From the NCBI RefSeq assembly GCF_007833215.1, contig NZ_CP042239.1:248001-312000 (forward strand): a stretch of 64,000 nucleotides of DNA. Reading direction: 5' to 3'. Shown piece after piece: positions 33,277 through 40,175 of the stretch. The notes below the pieces were generated by a model. The model was not told where the DNA came from. It searched no databases and saw only the letters and a program-made list of their open reading frames with translations. This DNA is from Sphingomonas suaedae (GTDB taxonomy: Bacteria > Pseudomonadota > Alphaproteobacteria > Sphingomonadales > Sphingomonadaceae). Within the stretch, counting starts at the first letter, position 1. Each line of letters begins with the position of its first letter. The translations under genes and the position numbers were made by a program.

Positions 33277-33918
33277 ATGACGCCCGCCGAAGCTTTCCTC
33301 AGAGACCAGATTCCGCTCGCACAACGGGCGGTCATCCCGACGACGCTCAAGACTGCCTACTCGGCGGCGGCGCGGGTCATCCAGGCTGAGCCCATTTTGA
33401 ATGTGGCCTCGGCGCAAGACGGGCGCGGGCGCTTTGTGCAATGGGCCGTCGATCTGGCGTTTGAAAAGCTCGTGTCCAGCGGACAATGGGCCAATGGCTA
33501 TGAATGGCGACCGTTTGACAAGCCGACAGGCCGCTATCTGGAAATTCACTTTTCGCATTCAAGACTGACCATAAGCCAAGTTGCTAATCCGAAGCAGCAA
33601 CCGCGCAACGTCGGCTTTCGCGCGAATCTCCGCATCAGCAACAAGATGCCGTCCTTGTTTCCTGAGGAGCCGAAACCCAACGCCGAGGGAATGCCGCATA
33701 TACTTCTGATGCATGGGCATCAGGATTTGAATTTCGCCCATTTGGCCATCCCGAGCGCGAACAACATTTTCGGGTTTCAGCATCGCTCGACCAATTTGAT
33801 GAATATCGCTCACCTTGCGCCCCAAGAGGAAGTTCCGATGGAACAGACTGACTACGATGTAGTCATGGAGCTTAAGGAAGAAATCGATAAGTGGCGCCGA
33901 GATAACAACCTTGGATAA
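33277..33918 (+). CDS. Unknown protein paired with the XRE/ImmA regulator
   Basis: 213 aa, soluble. MTPAEAFLRDQIPLAQRAVIPTTL, then a beta-rich middle (GRYLEIHFSHSRLTISQVANPK) and a charged C-terminus (MELKEEIDKWRRDN). No known domain recognised. Its stop overlaps the TTG start of the XRE/ImmA gene by 8 nt, a strong sign that the two work together, for example as effector and regulator or as toxin and antitoxin. Confidence 0.75.
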   Translation: MTPAEAFLRDQIPLAQRAVIPTTLKTAYSAAARVIQAEPILNVASAQDGRGRFVQWAVDLAFEKLVSSGQWANGYEWRPFDKPTGRYLEIHFSHSRLTISQVANPKQQPRNVGFRANLRISNKMPSLFPEEPKPNAEGMPHILLMHGHQDLNFAHLAIPSANNIFGFQHRSTNLMNIAHLAPQEEVPMEQTDYDVVMELKEEIDKWRRDNNLG

Positions 33919-35077
33919 CGTAGTACAATTTCCAGCCGCTCGTTCCACCGCGGGCGGGCGGCTTCTTATTCCGGCGCGACTTCGCGACGCGCGAAAAGTA
34001 TTGCGCCTATCCCAAGAAGAGCTTGGCGAAAAAGTGGGCGTCACGCGCCAAGCAATATCTGCATTCGAAAGAGGGTCGCGCTCGCCGGAGCCCGCGACGT
34101 TCGCGGCTTTGGCAGCGGCGTTGGACCAGCCGCTCGGCTTTTTCACGTCGGAAGACGCACCGACGTTTGGCGATTTCTCGACCCGCTTCTATCGGAAGTT
34201 CGGCCCTGAAACGATCCGCAGGCAGGAAGCCTGCGACACCTATTCGATGTGGTTCACGCAAGTTGCCCGCCATTTTGACGCGCTGGTGAATTATCCCGCC
34301 GTCAATGTGCCGGAATATGATCCCGCCGATTTTGGCGAGGACGGAATCGACGAAATTGCGGAAAAGGTCAGGGCCGATTGGGGGTTGGGGCTTGGCCCAA
34401 TTTCTAACGTGATGGCCCTTTTGGAATCCAATGGAATCATCGCGTGCAAGTACGAAATGTCGGGCGAGAGCGTCGAGGCTTTTTCCTTCTGGAACGGGAC
34501 GCGACCGTTCATTTTCATGGCGTCCGAAAAGGATGCTGGCGTGCGCTCTCGTTTCGATTTGGCCCACGAGCTGGGGCACCTAGTGATGCATCGGCACATC
34601 GAGCAGTCAGAGATTGCCGATAAGGCGACGCTCAAGGAAATTGAGCGCCAGGCCGACCGGTTTGCGGGTGCGTTTCTTCTTCCTAAACACTCCTTTCCCA
34701 ATGAAGTGTTCAGCCCCCGGCTTGATGCGTTTGTAGAGTTGAAGCGCCGCTGGAAAGTATCGATCGGGGCGATGGTTTATCGCTGTTCCGACTTGGGAAT
34801 TTTCGATGAGAACCAAATCCTGAATCTTCGGAAGCAGATTTCGTTTCGGAAGTGGCGAACCAAAGAGCCGCTGGATGATCCCCGTATCATCCCGGTTGAG
34901 AGCCCCCGCCTTCTGGCGAAAGCCTTTGGCCTCGTTGCCGAGAACGACCGCATGAAGATCGACGTTCTTTTGCAGACGCTGCAGATCAGCCCATCGTTCA
35001 TCGCAGCAATGTGCAACCTGCCTTTGGACGTTTTCAAACGAGACGAACCGCCGCCGAGACAGCCAACTCTAAAGTGA
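33911..35077 (+). CDS. XRE repressor fused to an ImmA/IrrE-type metallopeptidase
   Basis: 388 aa. An XRE helix-turn-helix at about residues 22-75 (LRLSQEELGEKVGVTRQAISAFE) and an ImmA/IrrE zinc domain with H219-E-L-G-H223 (FDLAHELGHLVMH) and the downstream Glu in IERQADRFAGAFLLP. In ICEBs1 and relatives, separate ImmR repressor and ImmA protease form an induction switch; here both are in one chain. The start is TTG 33911, overlapping the upstream gene. It is the only likely DNA-binding regulator in the element, so the two shared dyads are its candidate sites. It could alternatively be an antitoxin. Confidence 0.88.
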   Translation: MDNVVQFPAARSTAGGRLLIPARLRDARKVLRLSQEELGEKVGVTRQAISAFERGSRSPEPATFAALAAALDQPLGFFTSEDAPTFGDFSTRFYRKFGPETIRRQEACDTYSMWFTQVARHFDALVNYPAVNVPEYDPADFGEDGIDEIAEKVRADWGLGLGPISNVMALLESNGIIACKYEMSGESVEAFSFWNGTRPFIFMASEKDAGVRSRFDLAHELGHLVMHRHIEQSEIADKATLKEIERQADRFAGAFLLPKHSFPNEVFSPRLDAFVELKRRWKVSIGAMVYRCSDLGIFDENQILNLRKQISFRKWRTKEPLDDPRIIPVESPRLLAKAFGLVAENDRMKIDVLLQTLQISPSFIAAMCNLPLDVFKRDEPPPRQPTLK

Positions 35078-35081
35078 CATT

Positions 35082-35099
35082 ATGCTTGACGCTAAGCAT
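35082..35099 (+). promoter_or_regulatory. Dyad ATGCTT-N6-AAGCAT before the transposase
   Basis: Arms 35082-35087 and 35094-35099, extended to TTATGCTT/AAGCATAA (35080-35101). A TTGACG -35-like box (35086-35091) lies inside it. It has the same arms and spacing as the cargo-promoter dyad. Confidence 0.6.
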
Positions 35100-35103
35100 A
35101 AAA

Positions 35104-35126
35104 GTTCATACGCAATGCGTATGAAC
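35104..35126 (+). promoter_or_regulatory. 10-bp hairpin covering the transposase start
   Basis: GTTCATACGC (35104-35113), 3-nt loop, GCGTATGAAC (35117-35126), perfectly paired. Both candidate ATG codons (35115 and 35121) lie in the loop or the 3' arm. In RNA this would hide the start and lower translation; in DNA it could be a second operator. Confidence 0.6.
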
Positions 35127-36002
35127 AAGCTCTCTCTCGCCAAGCGCACTCAAATCCTCGCCATGCTTTGCGAGGGATCGTCCATGCGTTCGATCAGCCG
35201 CATTGCGGACGTGTCGATCAACACGGTGTCCAAGCTGCTGGTGGAGGCCGGGGAAGCCTGCCTCGCGATCCATGACGAGCATGTGCGGAACGTGAAGGCG
35301 AGCCGCGTGCAGTGCGATGAAATCTGGTCGTTCTGCTACGCCAAGGAAAAGACCGCCAAGGCGCTCAAGGACAAGCCGGAAGGCGCGGGCGACGTGTGGA
35401 CCTGGACCGCTCTGGACGCTGATACCAAGCTGATCGTGTCCTACTATGTCGGGGATCGTTCGAGCGGCGCAGCTATCGAGCTGATGGACGATCTACGCGA
35501 CCGCCTCGCCAACCGCGTGCAGCTGACCACGGACGGGCACCGCGCCTATCTGGAGGCTGTGGAAGGCGCGTTCGGCGGCGACGTGGATTACGCCCAGCTC
35601 GTGAAGCTCTACGGCCCCACGGTTAGCGCTCCGGGCCGCTACAGCCCCGCTGAGTGCATCGGCGCCAAGAAGGTCCGCCGCGAGGGTCTCCCCGATGAAG
35701 CGCATATCTCGACCAGCTACGTTGAGCGCCAGAACCTCAACATGCGGATGGGAATGCGCCGGTTCACCCGGCTCACGAACGCTTTCAGCAAGAAGCTAGA
35801 GAACCACATTCACGCGCTGGCGCTCTACTTCGTGTTCTACAATTTCGTTCGCATCCATAAGACGCTGCGTATGTCGCCCGCCATGGCAGCGGGGATCACT
35901 GATCGCCTGTGGTCGCTAGAGGACGTCGTCGCAAAGATGGACGAAATGGCACCGGCTCCGAAGGCTCGCGGGCCCTACAAGAAGCGGATTACGCAGGGTT
36001 GA
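35121..36002 (+). CDS. IS1-family-like DDE transposase
   Basis: 293 aa. An N-terminal helix-turn-helix (MRSISRIADVSINTVSKLLVEAG) precedes a DDE core: D in QCDEIWSFC (~residue 66), D in LTTDGHRAY and E in SYVERQNLNMRMGMRRFTRLTNAFSK split over two motifs, then the C-terminal FNFVRIHKTLR-like helix (FYNFVRIHKTLRMSP). One uninterrupted frame, unlike the insA/insB frameshift of classical IS1. The start is uncertain (35082, 35115 or 35121; no Shine-Dalgarno at any) and lies in a hairpin. It probably mobilises the whole 4-kb element. Confidence 0.88.
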   Translation: MNKLSLAKRTQILAMLCEGSSMRSISRIADVSINTVSKLLVEAGEACLAIHDEHVRNVKASRVQCDEIWSFCYAKEKTAKALKDKPEGAGDVWTWTALDADTKLIVSYYVGDRSSGAAIELMDDLRDRLANRVQLTTDGHRAYLEAVEGAFGGDVDYAQLVKLYGPTVSAPGRYSPAECIGAKKVRREGLPDEAHISTSYVERQNLNMRMGMRRFTRLTNAFSKKLENHIHALALYFVFYNFVRIHKTLRMSPAMAAGITDRLWSLEDVVAKMDEMAPAPKARGPYKKRITQG

Positions 36003-36225
36003 GGCGAAGGCCTAATACCTCAATCATGCGATATGCCGACTCTAGACAGGGGAGAGACGCCAAGACGCGAATGCCAGAACCTGAGGCCTCTTCGCTTGCT
36101 TCGTATAGATAAAGGCCGCTACGATCTTCAGCTAATCCATTGTCGGCCAAGGTGCGCTTCGACAATTCGGACAGATAAACTTGCGTGCCTGTTGGCGTCG
36201 TCCCGACAACTAGGAACTCATCCAT
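35989..36225 (-). CDS. Unknown 78-aa protein in the transposon
   Basis: MDEFLVVGTTPTGTQVYLSE, GLYLYEASEEASGSGIRVLASL and a C-terminal helix; balanced composition and a good Shine-Dalgarno (GGGAG, 8 nt before the ATG) support coding. It runs against the transposase and overlaps its last 14 bp. Its ATG overlaps that of the opposite-strand gene at 36224 (shared CATG). Function unknown. Confidence 0.5.
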   Translation of the reverse strand: MDEFLVVGTTPTGTQVYLSELSKRTLADNGLAEDRSGLYLYEASEEASGSGIRVLASLPCLESAYRMIEVLGLRLNPA

Positions 36226-36460
36226 GGCTCGTGCTCCCGCTCCCCGCGCCCAACCCCGGCTTTCAGCGTCGCAACTCGCGGATTATCTCGTTGCTCCGAC
36301 GCCCGTAGGCCAGATGGGGATTCTCCGGCAAGCGAAAAATCCCGGGCCAAATCGGCCACTTATCATCCAATACCAGCTGCGCTATGATCGCCGCAGTATG
36401 GCCGGTGGTCTAGAGAAGCCCGGGAACGGGAGTAGGCGCCATGACCAGCTACAAATATGA
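36224..36460 (+). CDS. Truncated unknown protein in the transposon
   Basis: 78 aa. The first part (LSASQLADYLVAPTPVGQMGILRQAKNPG) looks like the N-terminal domain of small island-borne proteins, but the sequence after about residue 48 is unlike protein, suggesting a truncated or decayed gene. AGGA lies 8 nt before the ATG. Its end overlaps the next gene. Confidence 0.4.
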   Translation: MARAPAPRAQPRLSASQLADYLVAPTPVGQMGILRQAKNPGPNRPLIIQYQLRYDRRSMAGGLEKPGNGSRRHDQLQI

Positions 36461-36662
36461 AACCGTCAGCGCGTTCGAAGGCAACGAGAAGTTTCTCTCG
36501 GTAGCGCGCCGCCGAGGTTTGAGGGGCTTCACGGTCTCCGAGATGACCTCAAAGTGGGCCGGGTGGGGCTGGGAGATTATGTCGATCACCGAAACGGAAT
36601 CTGAATACGAGGATGGCGCTTCGTGGCGCCGCTACTCCATATCCATGCGGAAGCCGCTGTAG
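36441..36662 (+). CDS. Unknown 73-aa protein at the right end of the transposon
   Basis: MTSYKYETVSAFEGNEKFLSVARRRGLRGFTVSEMTSKWAGWGWEIMSI: a compact alpha/beta composition reminiscent of short proteins with a conserved Trp cluster. GGGAG is suitably placed before the ATG. It ends 8 bp before the right inverted repeat. Function unknown. Confidence 0.55.
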   Translation: MTSYKYETVSAFEGNEKFLSVARRRGLRGFTVSEMTSKWAGWGWEIMSITETESEYEDGASWRRYSISMRKPL

Positions 36663-36670
36663 CCGCCGCT

Positions 36671-36692
36671 AAATTGAAACTGAGACACTACC
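36671..36692 (-). repeat. Right terminal inverted repeat of the transposon
   Basis: Reverse complement begins GGTAGTGTCTCAG and ends AATTT; 20 of 22 positions match the left end. Confidence 0.85.
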
Positions 36693-36700
36693 GAAATTGA
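36693..36700. repeat. Target-site duplication, right copy (GAAATTGA)
   Basis: Identical to 32641-32648. Joining the left flank to the sequence after this copy restores an in-frame end for the JAMM peptidase gene (…MEIDTGLTLSR, stop at 36723-36725). Confidence 0.85.
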
Positions 36701-36903
36701 CACTGGCTTGACACTATCGCGCTGAATCCCGGCTTCCTGGGTCCGCCCGCGTACTGAAGCGTGGGGTGGCGAGTCGCGCATCGACCAGCTTATGTCGTGA
36801 CCCCCGGCCTGTAGGAAAGTTCTTTCTGGCCCCGCGAGTCAGCCGCCCCCGGAACGTTTCGGCTCCGGCCCGGTTATACCCTTGAACCATAAGGGGAATA
36901 CAC

Positions 36904-37050
36904 ATGCTCTGGACGATCGCCGTCATTCTGCTGATCCTGTGGCTGCTGGGCTTTTCGCTCAACGTCGCGGGGGGGCTGATCCACCTCATCCTGGTCGTCG
37001 CGCTGATCGTCGTGGTCGTGCAGTTCCTGAGGGGACGGCGCGGGGTATGA
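36904..37050 (+). CDS. Lmo0937-family small membrane protein
   Basis: 48 aa, two hydrophobic helices: MLWTIAVILLILWLLGFSLNV and GLIHLILVVALIVVVVQFLRG. This matches the short lmo0937-type proteins found across bacteria, of unknown role. AAGGGG lies 8 nt before the ATG. It is the first host gene to the right of the transposon. Confidence 0.88.
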   Translation: MLWTIAVILLILWLLGFSLNVAGGLIHLILVVALIVVVVQFLRGRRGV

Positions 37051-37065
37051 CCCGGGGGCGGCGGG

Positions 37066-37827
37066 TCAGTGCCCGCCGCCCTTCGCCATTGCCGTGACCG
37101 CCGCGAGCGCAGCCTCGAAGCGACCTTCCGCCTCCGCATTGCGGAGGAATTTGACGTTTTCCACCAGCACTTCCTTTGGCGTCGGCTGTTGACCGAGTAG
37201 TGCCATCACCTCGTCTGCGAACGAATCGAGCGGCTGGTAGCCCGTCCGCGTCCGCTGTCCCGGTGTCAGGTCGGTCTGCACCGCCGGTGGGGCAAGCTCG
37301 GTCACCTCGACCTGTCCGGCCAGCGCATCGCGGAGCGAGATCGTGTAGCTGTGCAGCGCCGCCTTGGTCGCGTTGTACGTCGCCGTGGTCACCAGCGGTA
37401 CGAAGGCGAGGCCGGACGTGACGTTGACGATTGCCGCGTGCGGCTGGCCCTTGAGATGACCGACCAGCGCGTTGGTGAGGCGGATCGGGCCGAGCAGGTT
37501 GGTGGTGATCGTCGCCTCCGCGTCCGATAGGTCGCGGCGGGCCGACAGATCCTCGAACCGCATGATCCCGGCATTATTGATGACGATATTGAGCGTGGGA
37601 TGCGCGGCGATCAGGTCGGCTGCGAAGCGCTCGATCGCGTCTGCGCTGTCGATGTCGAGCGTCATGGCGTGCATGTTCGCGCGACCAGCGGTGGCGGCGT
37701 CCAGCGTTTCGCGGCGGCGGCCGGCGACGATGACGGTGTTGCCCGCATCGTGCAGGCGGTGGGCGAGCGCCTCGCCAATGCCCGATCCGCCACCGGTGAT
37801 GAGGATGGTGTTTCCGGTCTGCTTCAT
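37066..37827 (-). CDS. Short-chain dehydrogenase/reductase (DltE-like)
   Basis: 253 aa. The Rossmann motif TGGGSGIGEALA (~residues 11-22), NNAGIMR and the catalytic Y-x-x-x-K (YNATKAALH) with the upstream Ser of NVTSG are present. AGGAGAC precedes ATG 37827. Divergent from an HxlR-type regulator gene 98 bp away, which probably controls it. Substrate unknown. Confidence 0.92.
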   Translation of the reverse strand: MKQTGNTILITGGGSGIGEALAHRLHDAGNTVIVAGRRRETLDAATAGRANMHAMTLDIDSADAIERFAADLIAAHPTLNIVINNAGIMRFEDLSARRDLSDAEATITTNLLGPIRLTNALVGHLKGQPHAAIVNVTSGLAFVPLVTTATYNATKAALHSYTISLRDALAGQVEVTELAPPAVQTDLTPGQRTRTGYQPLDSFADEVMALLGQQPTPKEVLVENVKFLRNAEAEGRFEAALAAVTAMAKGGGH

Positions 37828-37925
37828 CTGCGTCTCCTGGGTTGGTGACACGAATCTAAGCAACTGCTATCCAATCGAAAGAAGGCACCAGAAAGATTTA
37901 TACTTACCCGAAAGAGAGCGTGGGC

Positions 37926-38300
37926 ATGGGGAATGGCGAGTGGCATAATGCGGACCCGCGCGTCGATGCTCTGGTCTATGACCTGATCGGTGCGGTCGCG
38001 GACAAATGGACGATGATCGTGCTGGAGACGCTCGACGAGCGCGGTGAGATGCGCTTCACCGAGATTTCCCGGGCGATACCCGATATCAGCCAGAAGATGC
38101 TGACCCAGACGCTGCGGCGGATGGAGCGCGACGGGTTCGTGACGCGCAAGGTTCACGCGGTGGTGCCGCCGCGGGTGGATTATCGGTTGACGCCGCTCGG
38201 CGAGAGCCTGGGCGAGGCGTTTTGCGGGGTGTGGATCTGGGCCGAGGCGCATCTGGACAAAGTGGCAAAGGCGCGGGAGGCGTTCGACGGGCGCGCGTGA
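37926..38300 (+). CDS. HxlR-family transcriptional regulator
   Basis: 124 aa winged helix. DLIGAVADKWTMIVLETLDERGEMRFTEISRAIPDISQKMLTQTLR contains the MarR-like HxlR core and LTPLGESL closes the wing. ATG 37926 with GAGAG 8 nt upstream; a GTG at 37920 is possible. Divergent with the SDR gene, a common regulator-target arrangement; many such regulators sense electrophiles or quinones. Confidence 0.92.
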   Translation: MGNGEWHNADPRVDALVYDLIGAVADKWTMIVLETLDERGEMRFTEISRAIPDISQKMLTQTLRRMERDGFVTRKVHAVVPPRVDYRLTPLGESLGEAFCGVWIWAEAHLDKVAKAREAFDGRA

Positions 38301-38357
38301 GGCTCGGGGTTCGCGCATGGCGCGGAGGCGCTTTCATCCTGGTGGGACAGACCCTAA

Positions 38358-40046
38358 ATGAACGCCATGGCCGACGCGAACCACGATCCTGAACTTGTCG
38401 CGTCGCCGCTCACTTCACCGCTCTCCGTCCCGATATTTCGCCGGGTGTGGCTGGCGAGCATGGGATCGAATTTCGGCGGGCTGATCCAGTCGGTCGGCGC
38501 ATCGTGGATGATGATCCAGCTGGGCGCGCCGCCGCAGATGGTGGCGCTCGTCTCGGCATCGATCACGCTGCCGATCATGCTGCTGGCGCTGTGGGCCGGG
38601 GCGGTTGCGGACAATCTCGACCGGCGCAAGGTGATGCTGGCGGCGCAGGGCTTCATGCTGCTGGTGTCGCTGACGCTGTCGGTCTGTGCCTGGGCGGGGG
38701 TGCTGACGCCGTGGCTGCTGCTCGGTTTCACCTTCCTGATCGGGTGCGGGGTCGCGGTGAACGGGCCGGCCTGGCAGGCGTCGGTCGGCGAGATGGTGCC
38801 GCGCGCGGTGCTGCCCCAGGCGGTGGCGTATAACAGCATGGGGTTCAACATCGCCCGCAGCCTGGGCCCGGCGATCGGCGGCGCGATCGTCGCGGCGGCG
38901 GGCGCGGCGGCTGCGTTCGCGATCAATGCGGTGAGCTATCTGGGGCTGATCGCGGTGCTGGCGCGCTGGCGCCCGGCCGTTCCGGAACGCGTGCTGCCGC
39001 GCGAGCGGATCGGCATGGCGATGGCGGCGGGGGTGCGCTACGTGTTGCTCTCGCCCAATATTCTCGCGGTGCTGCTGCGCGCGGGGCTGTTCGGCCTGTC
39101 GGCGAGCGCGGTCACCGCACTGATGCCGCTGATCGCGCGCGACCTGATCGGGGGCGGGCCGCTGATCTATGGCCTGTTGCTGGGCGGGTTCGGCGTGGGC
39201 GCCGTGAGCGGTGCGCTGCTCAGCGGGCGGCTGCGCCAGCGGATGAGCAACGAGGCGCTGGTGCGGATGGCATCGCTCGGCATTGCGCTGGGTGCGGGCG
39301 TGGCGGCGGTGAGCGGATCGCTGTTCCTGACGCTGCCGGTGCTGGCGCTGGCCGGCGCCGGATGGGTGCTCGCGCTGTCGAGCTTCAACGTGACGGTGCA
39401 GCTGTCGACCCCGCGCTGGGTGGTCGGACGCGCGCTGGCGCTGTACCAGATGACGGCGTTCGGGGGCATGGCGGGGGGAAGCTGGCTGTTCGGCTGGCTG
39501 ACCGATCATCATGGCGTCGCGGTCGCGCTGCTGGTCGCGGCGGGGGCGCAGCTGCTGAGCGCCCTTGCCGGCCTGCTGGTGCCGCTGCCGCGGATCGAGG
39601 AGGTCGATCTCGACCCGCGCGGGACGTGGCACGAGCCCGATACGCAGGTGCCGGTCGAGGCGCGCAGCGGGCCGGTGGTGGTGACGATCGACTATCGTAT
39701 CGACCCTGCCGATATCCCGAGCTTCCTGCGCGTGATGAGCGAGCGGCGGCGGATCCGCGAGCGCGACGGGGCGCGCGGATGGTCGCTGCTGCGCGATCTG
39801 GCCGACCCGATGCTGTGGATCGAGCGCTATCATGTGCCGACCTGGCTGGATTATGTGCGGCACAATCAGCGGCGGACCAATGCCGATACCGCGAACAGCG
39901 AGGGGATTGCGGCGCTGCACCGCGGGCCGGAGCCGCCGCGCGTGCATCGCATGATCGAGCGGTCGACGGGGGCGCTGCCGGGCATTCGCCTGCCATCGGC
40001 GCGCGAGCTGGCGGATCCGCTGACCGATCCGGCGCGGTCGGCTTAG
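38358..40046 (+). CDS. MFS transporter with C-terminal monooxygenase-like domain
   Basis: 562 aa. Residues 1-415 form an MFS_3/EntS-type transporter: 11-12 hydrophobic segments and ADNLDRRKVMLAAQ as the loop 2-3 motif. The remaining ~140 residues (VVVTIDYRIDPADIPSFLRVMSERRRIRERDGARGW split in motifs) resemble the ferredoxin-like ABM fold, with many Arg and Trp residues. This fusion occurs in several proteobacteria. Probably a drug or siderophore exporter. Confidence 0.87.
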   Translation: MNAMADANHDPELVASPLTSPLSVPIFRRVWLASMGSNFGGLIQSVGASWMMIQLGAPPQMVALVSASITLPIMLLALWAGAVADNLDRRKVMLAAQGFMLLVSLTLSVCAWAGVLTPWLLLGFTFLIGCGVAVNGPAWQASVGEMVPRAVLPQAVAYNSMGFNIARSLGPAIGGAIVAAAGAAAAFAINAVSYLGLIAVLARWRPAVPERVLPRERIGMAMAAGVRYVLLSPNILAVLLRAGLFGLSASAVTALMPLIARDLIGGGPLIYGLLLGGFGVGAVSGALLSGRLRQRMSNEALVRMASLGIALGAGVAAVSGSLFLTLPVLALAGAGWVLALSSFNVTVQLSTPRWVVGRALALYQMTAFGGMAGGSWLFGWLTDHHGVAVALLVAAGAQLLSALAGLLVPLPRIEEVDLDPRGTWHEPDTQVPVEARSGPVVVTIDYRIDPADIPSFLRVMSERRRIRERDGARGWSLLRDLADPMLWIERYHVPTWLDYVRHNQRRTNADTANSEGIAALHRGPEPPRVHRMIERSTGALPGIRLPSARELADPLTDPARSA

Positions 40047-40077
40047 GTCGATTGCATTTGCGTTGAAGCCCCGGCTG

Positions 40078-40152
40078 TTCCCCTGCGAACGCAGGGGCAA
40101 GGATCGCAGACGATGGACTACGCGCCCTGGGCCCCTGCTTTCGCAGGGGAAC
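40078..40152. repeat. Paired palindromic repeat, CCCTGC-TTTC-GCAGGG family
   Basis: GTTCCCCTGCG at 40078-40088 faces CGCAGGGGAAC at 40142-40152; each end also forms its own hairpin. CCCTGCTTTCGCAGGGGAAC (40133-40152) is repeated exactly at 45308-45327. Noncoding, in the gap between two convergent genes. Confidence 0.65.
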
Positions 40153-40175
40153 GGTCCGGATGCGGTCAGCCCTCG

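Larger units (their letters stand above)
32649..36692 (+). mobile_element. IS1-family-like transposon with passenger genes, 4,044 bp
   Basis: Both ends carry a 22-bp inverted repeat beginning GGTAGTGTC and ending AATTT (20/22 identical), and both are flanked by GAAATTGA. IS1 elements also begin with GGT and duplicate about 8-9 bp. The transposase gene at 35121-36002 is of the IS1-like DDE type. The element also holds a four-gene cargo operon that includes a fused XRE/ImmA regulator, and three small genes near the right end. Insertion replaced the last codons of the JAMM peptidase gene; the original codons are readable to the right (36701-36725). This is a transporter-IS layout, far longer than a plain IS1. 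Confidence 0.85.

Noticed and set aside
36663..36903. A second insertion sequence to the right of the transposon, suggested by repeated TTGACACT words
   Set aside because: No second transposase or end pair exists; the words fit the interrupted peptidase gene's own 3' end.
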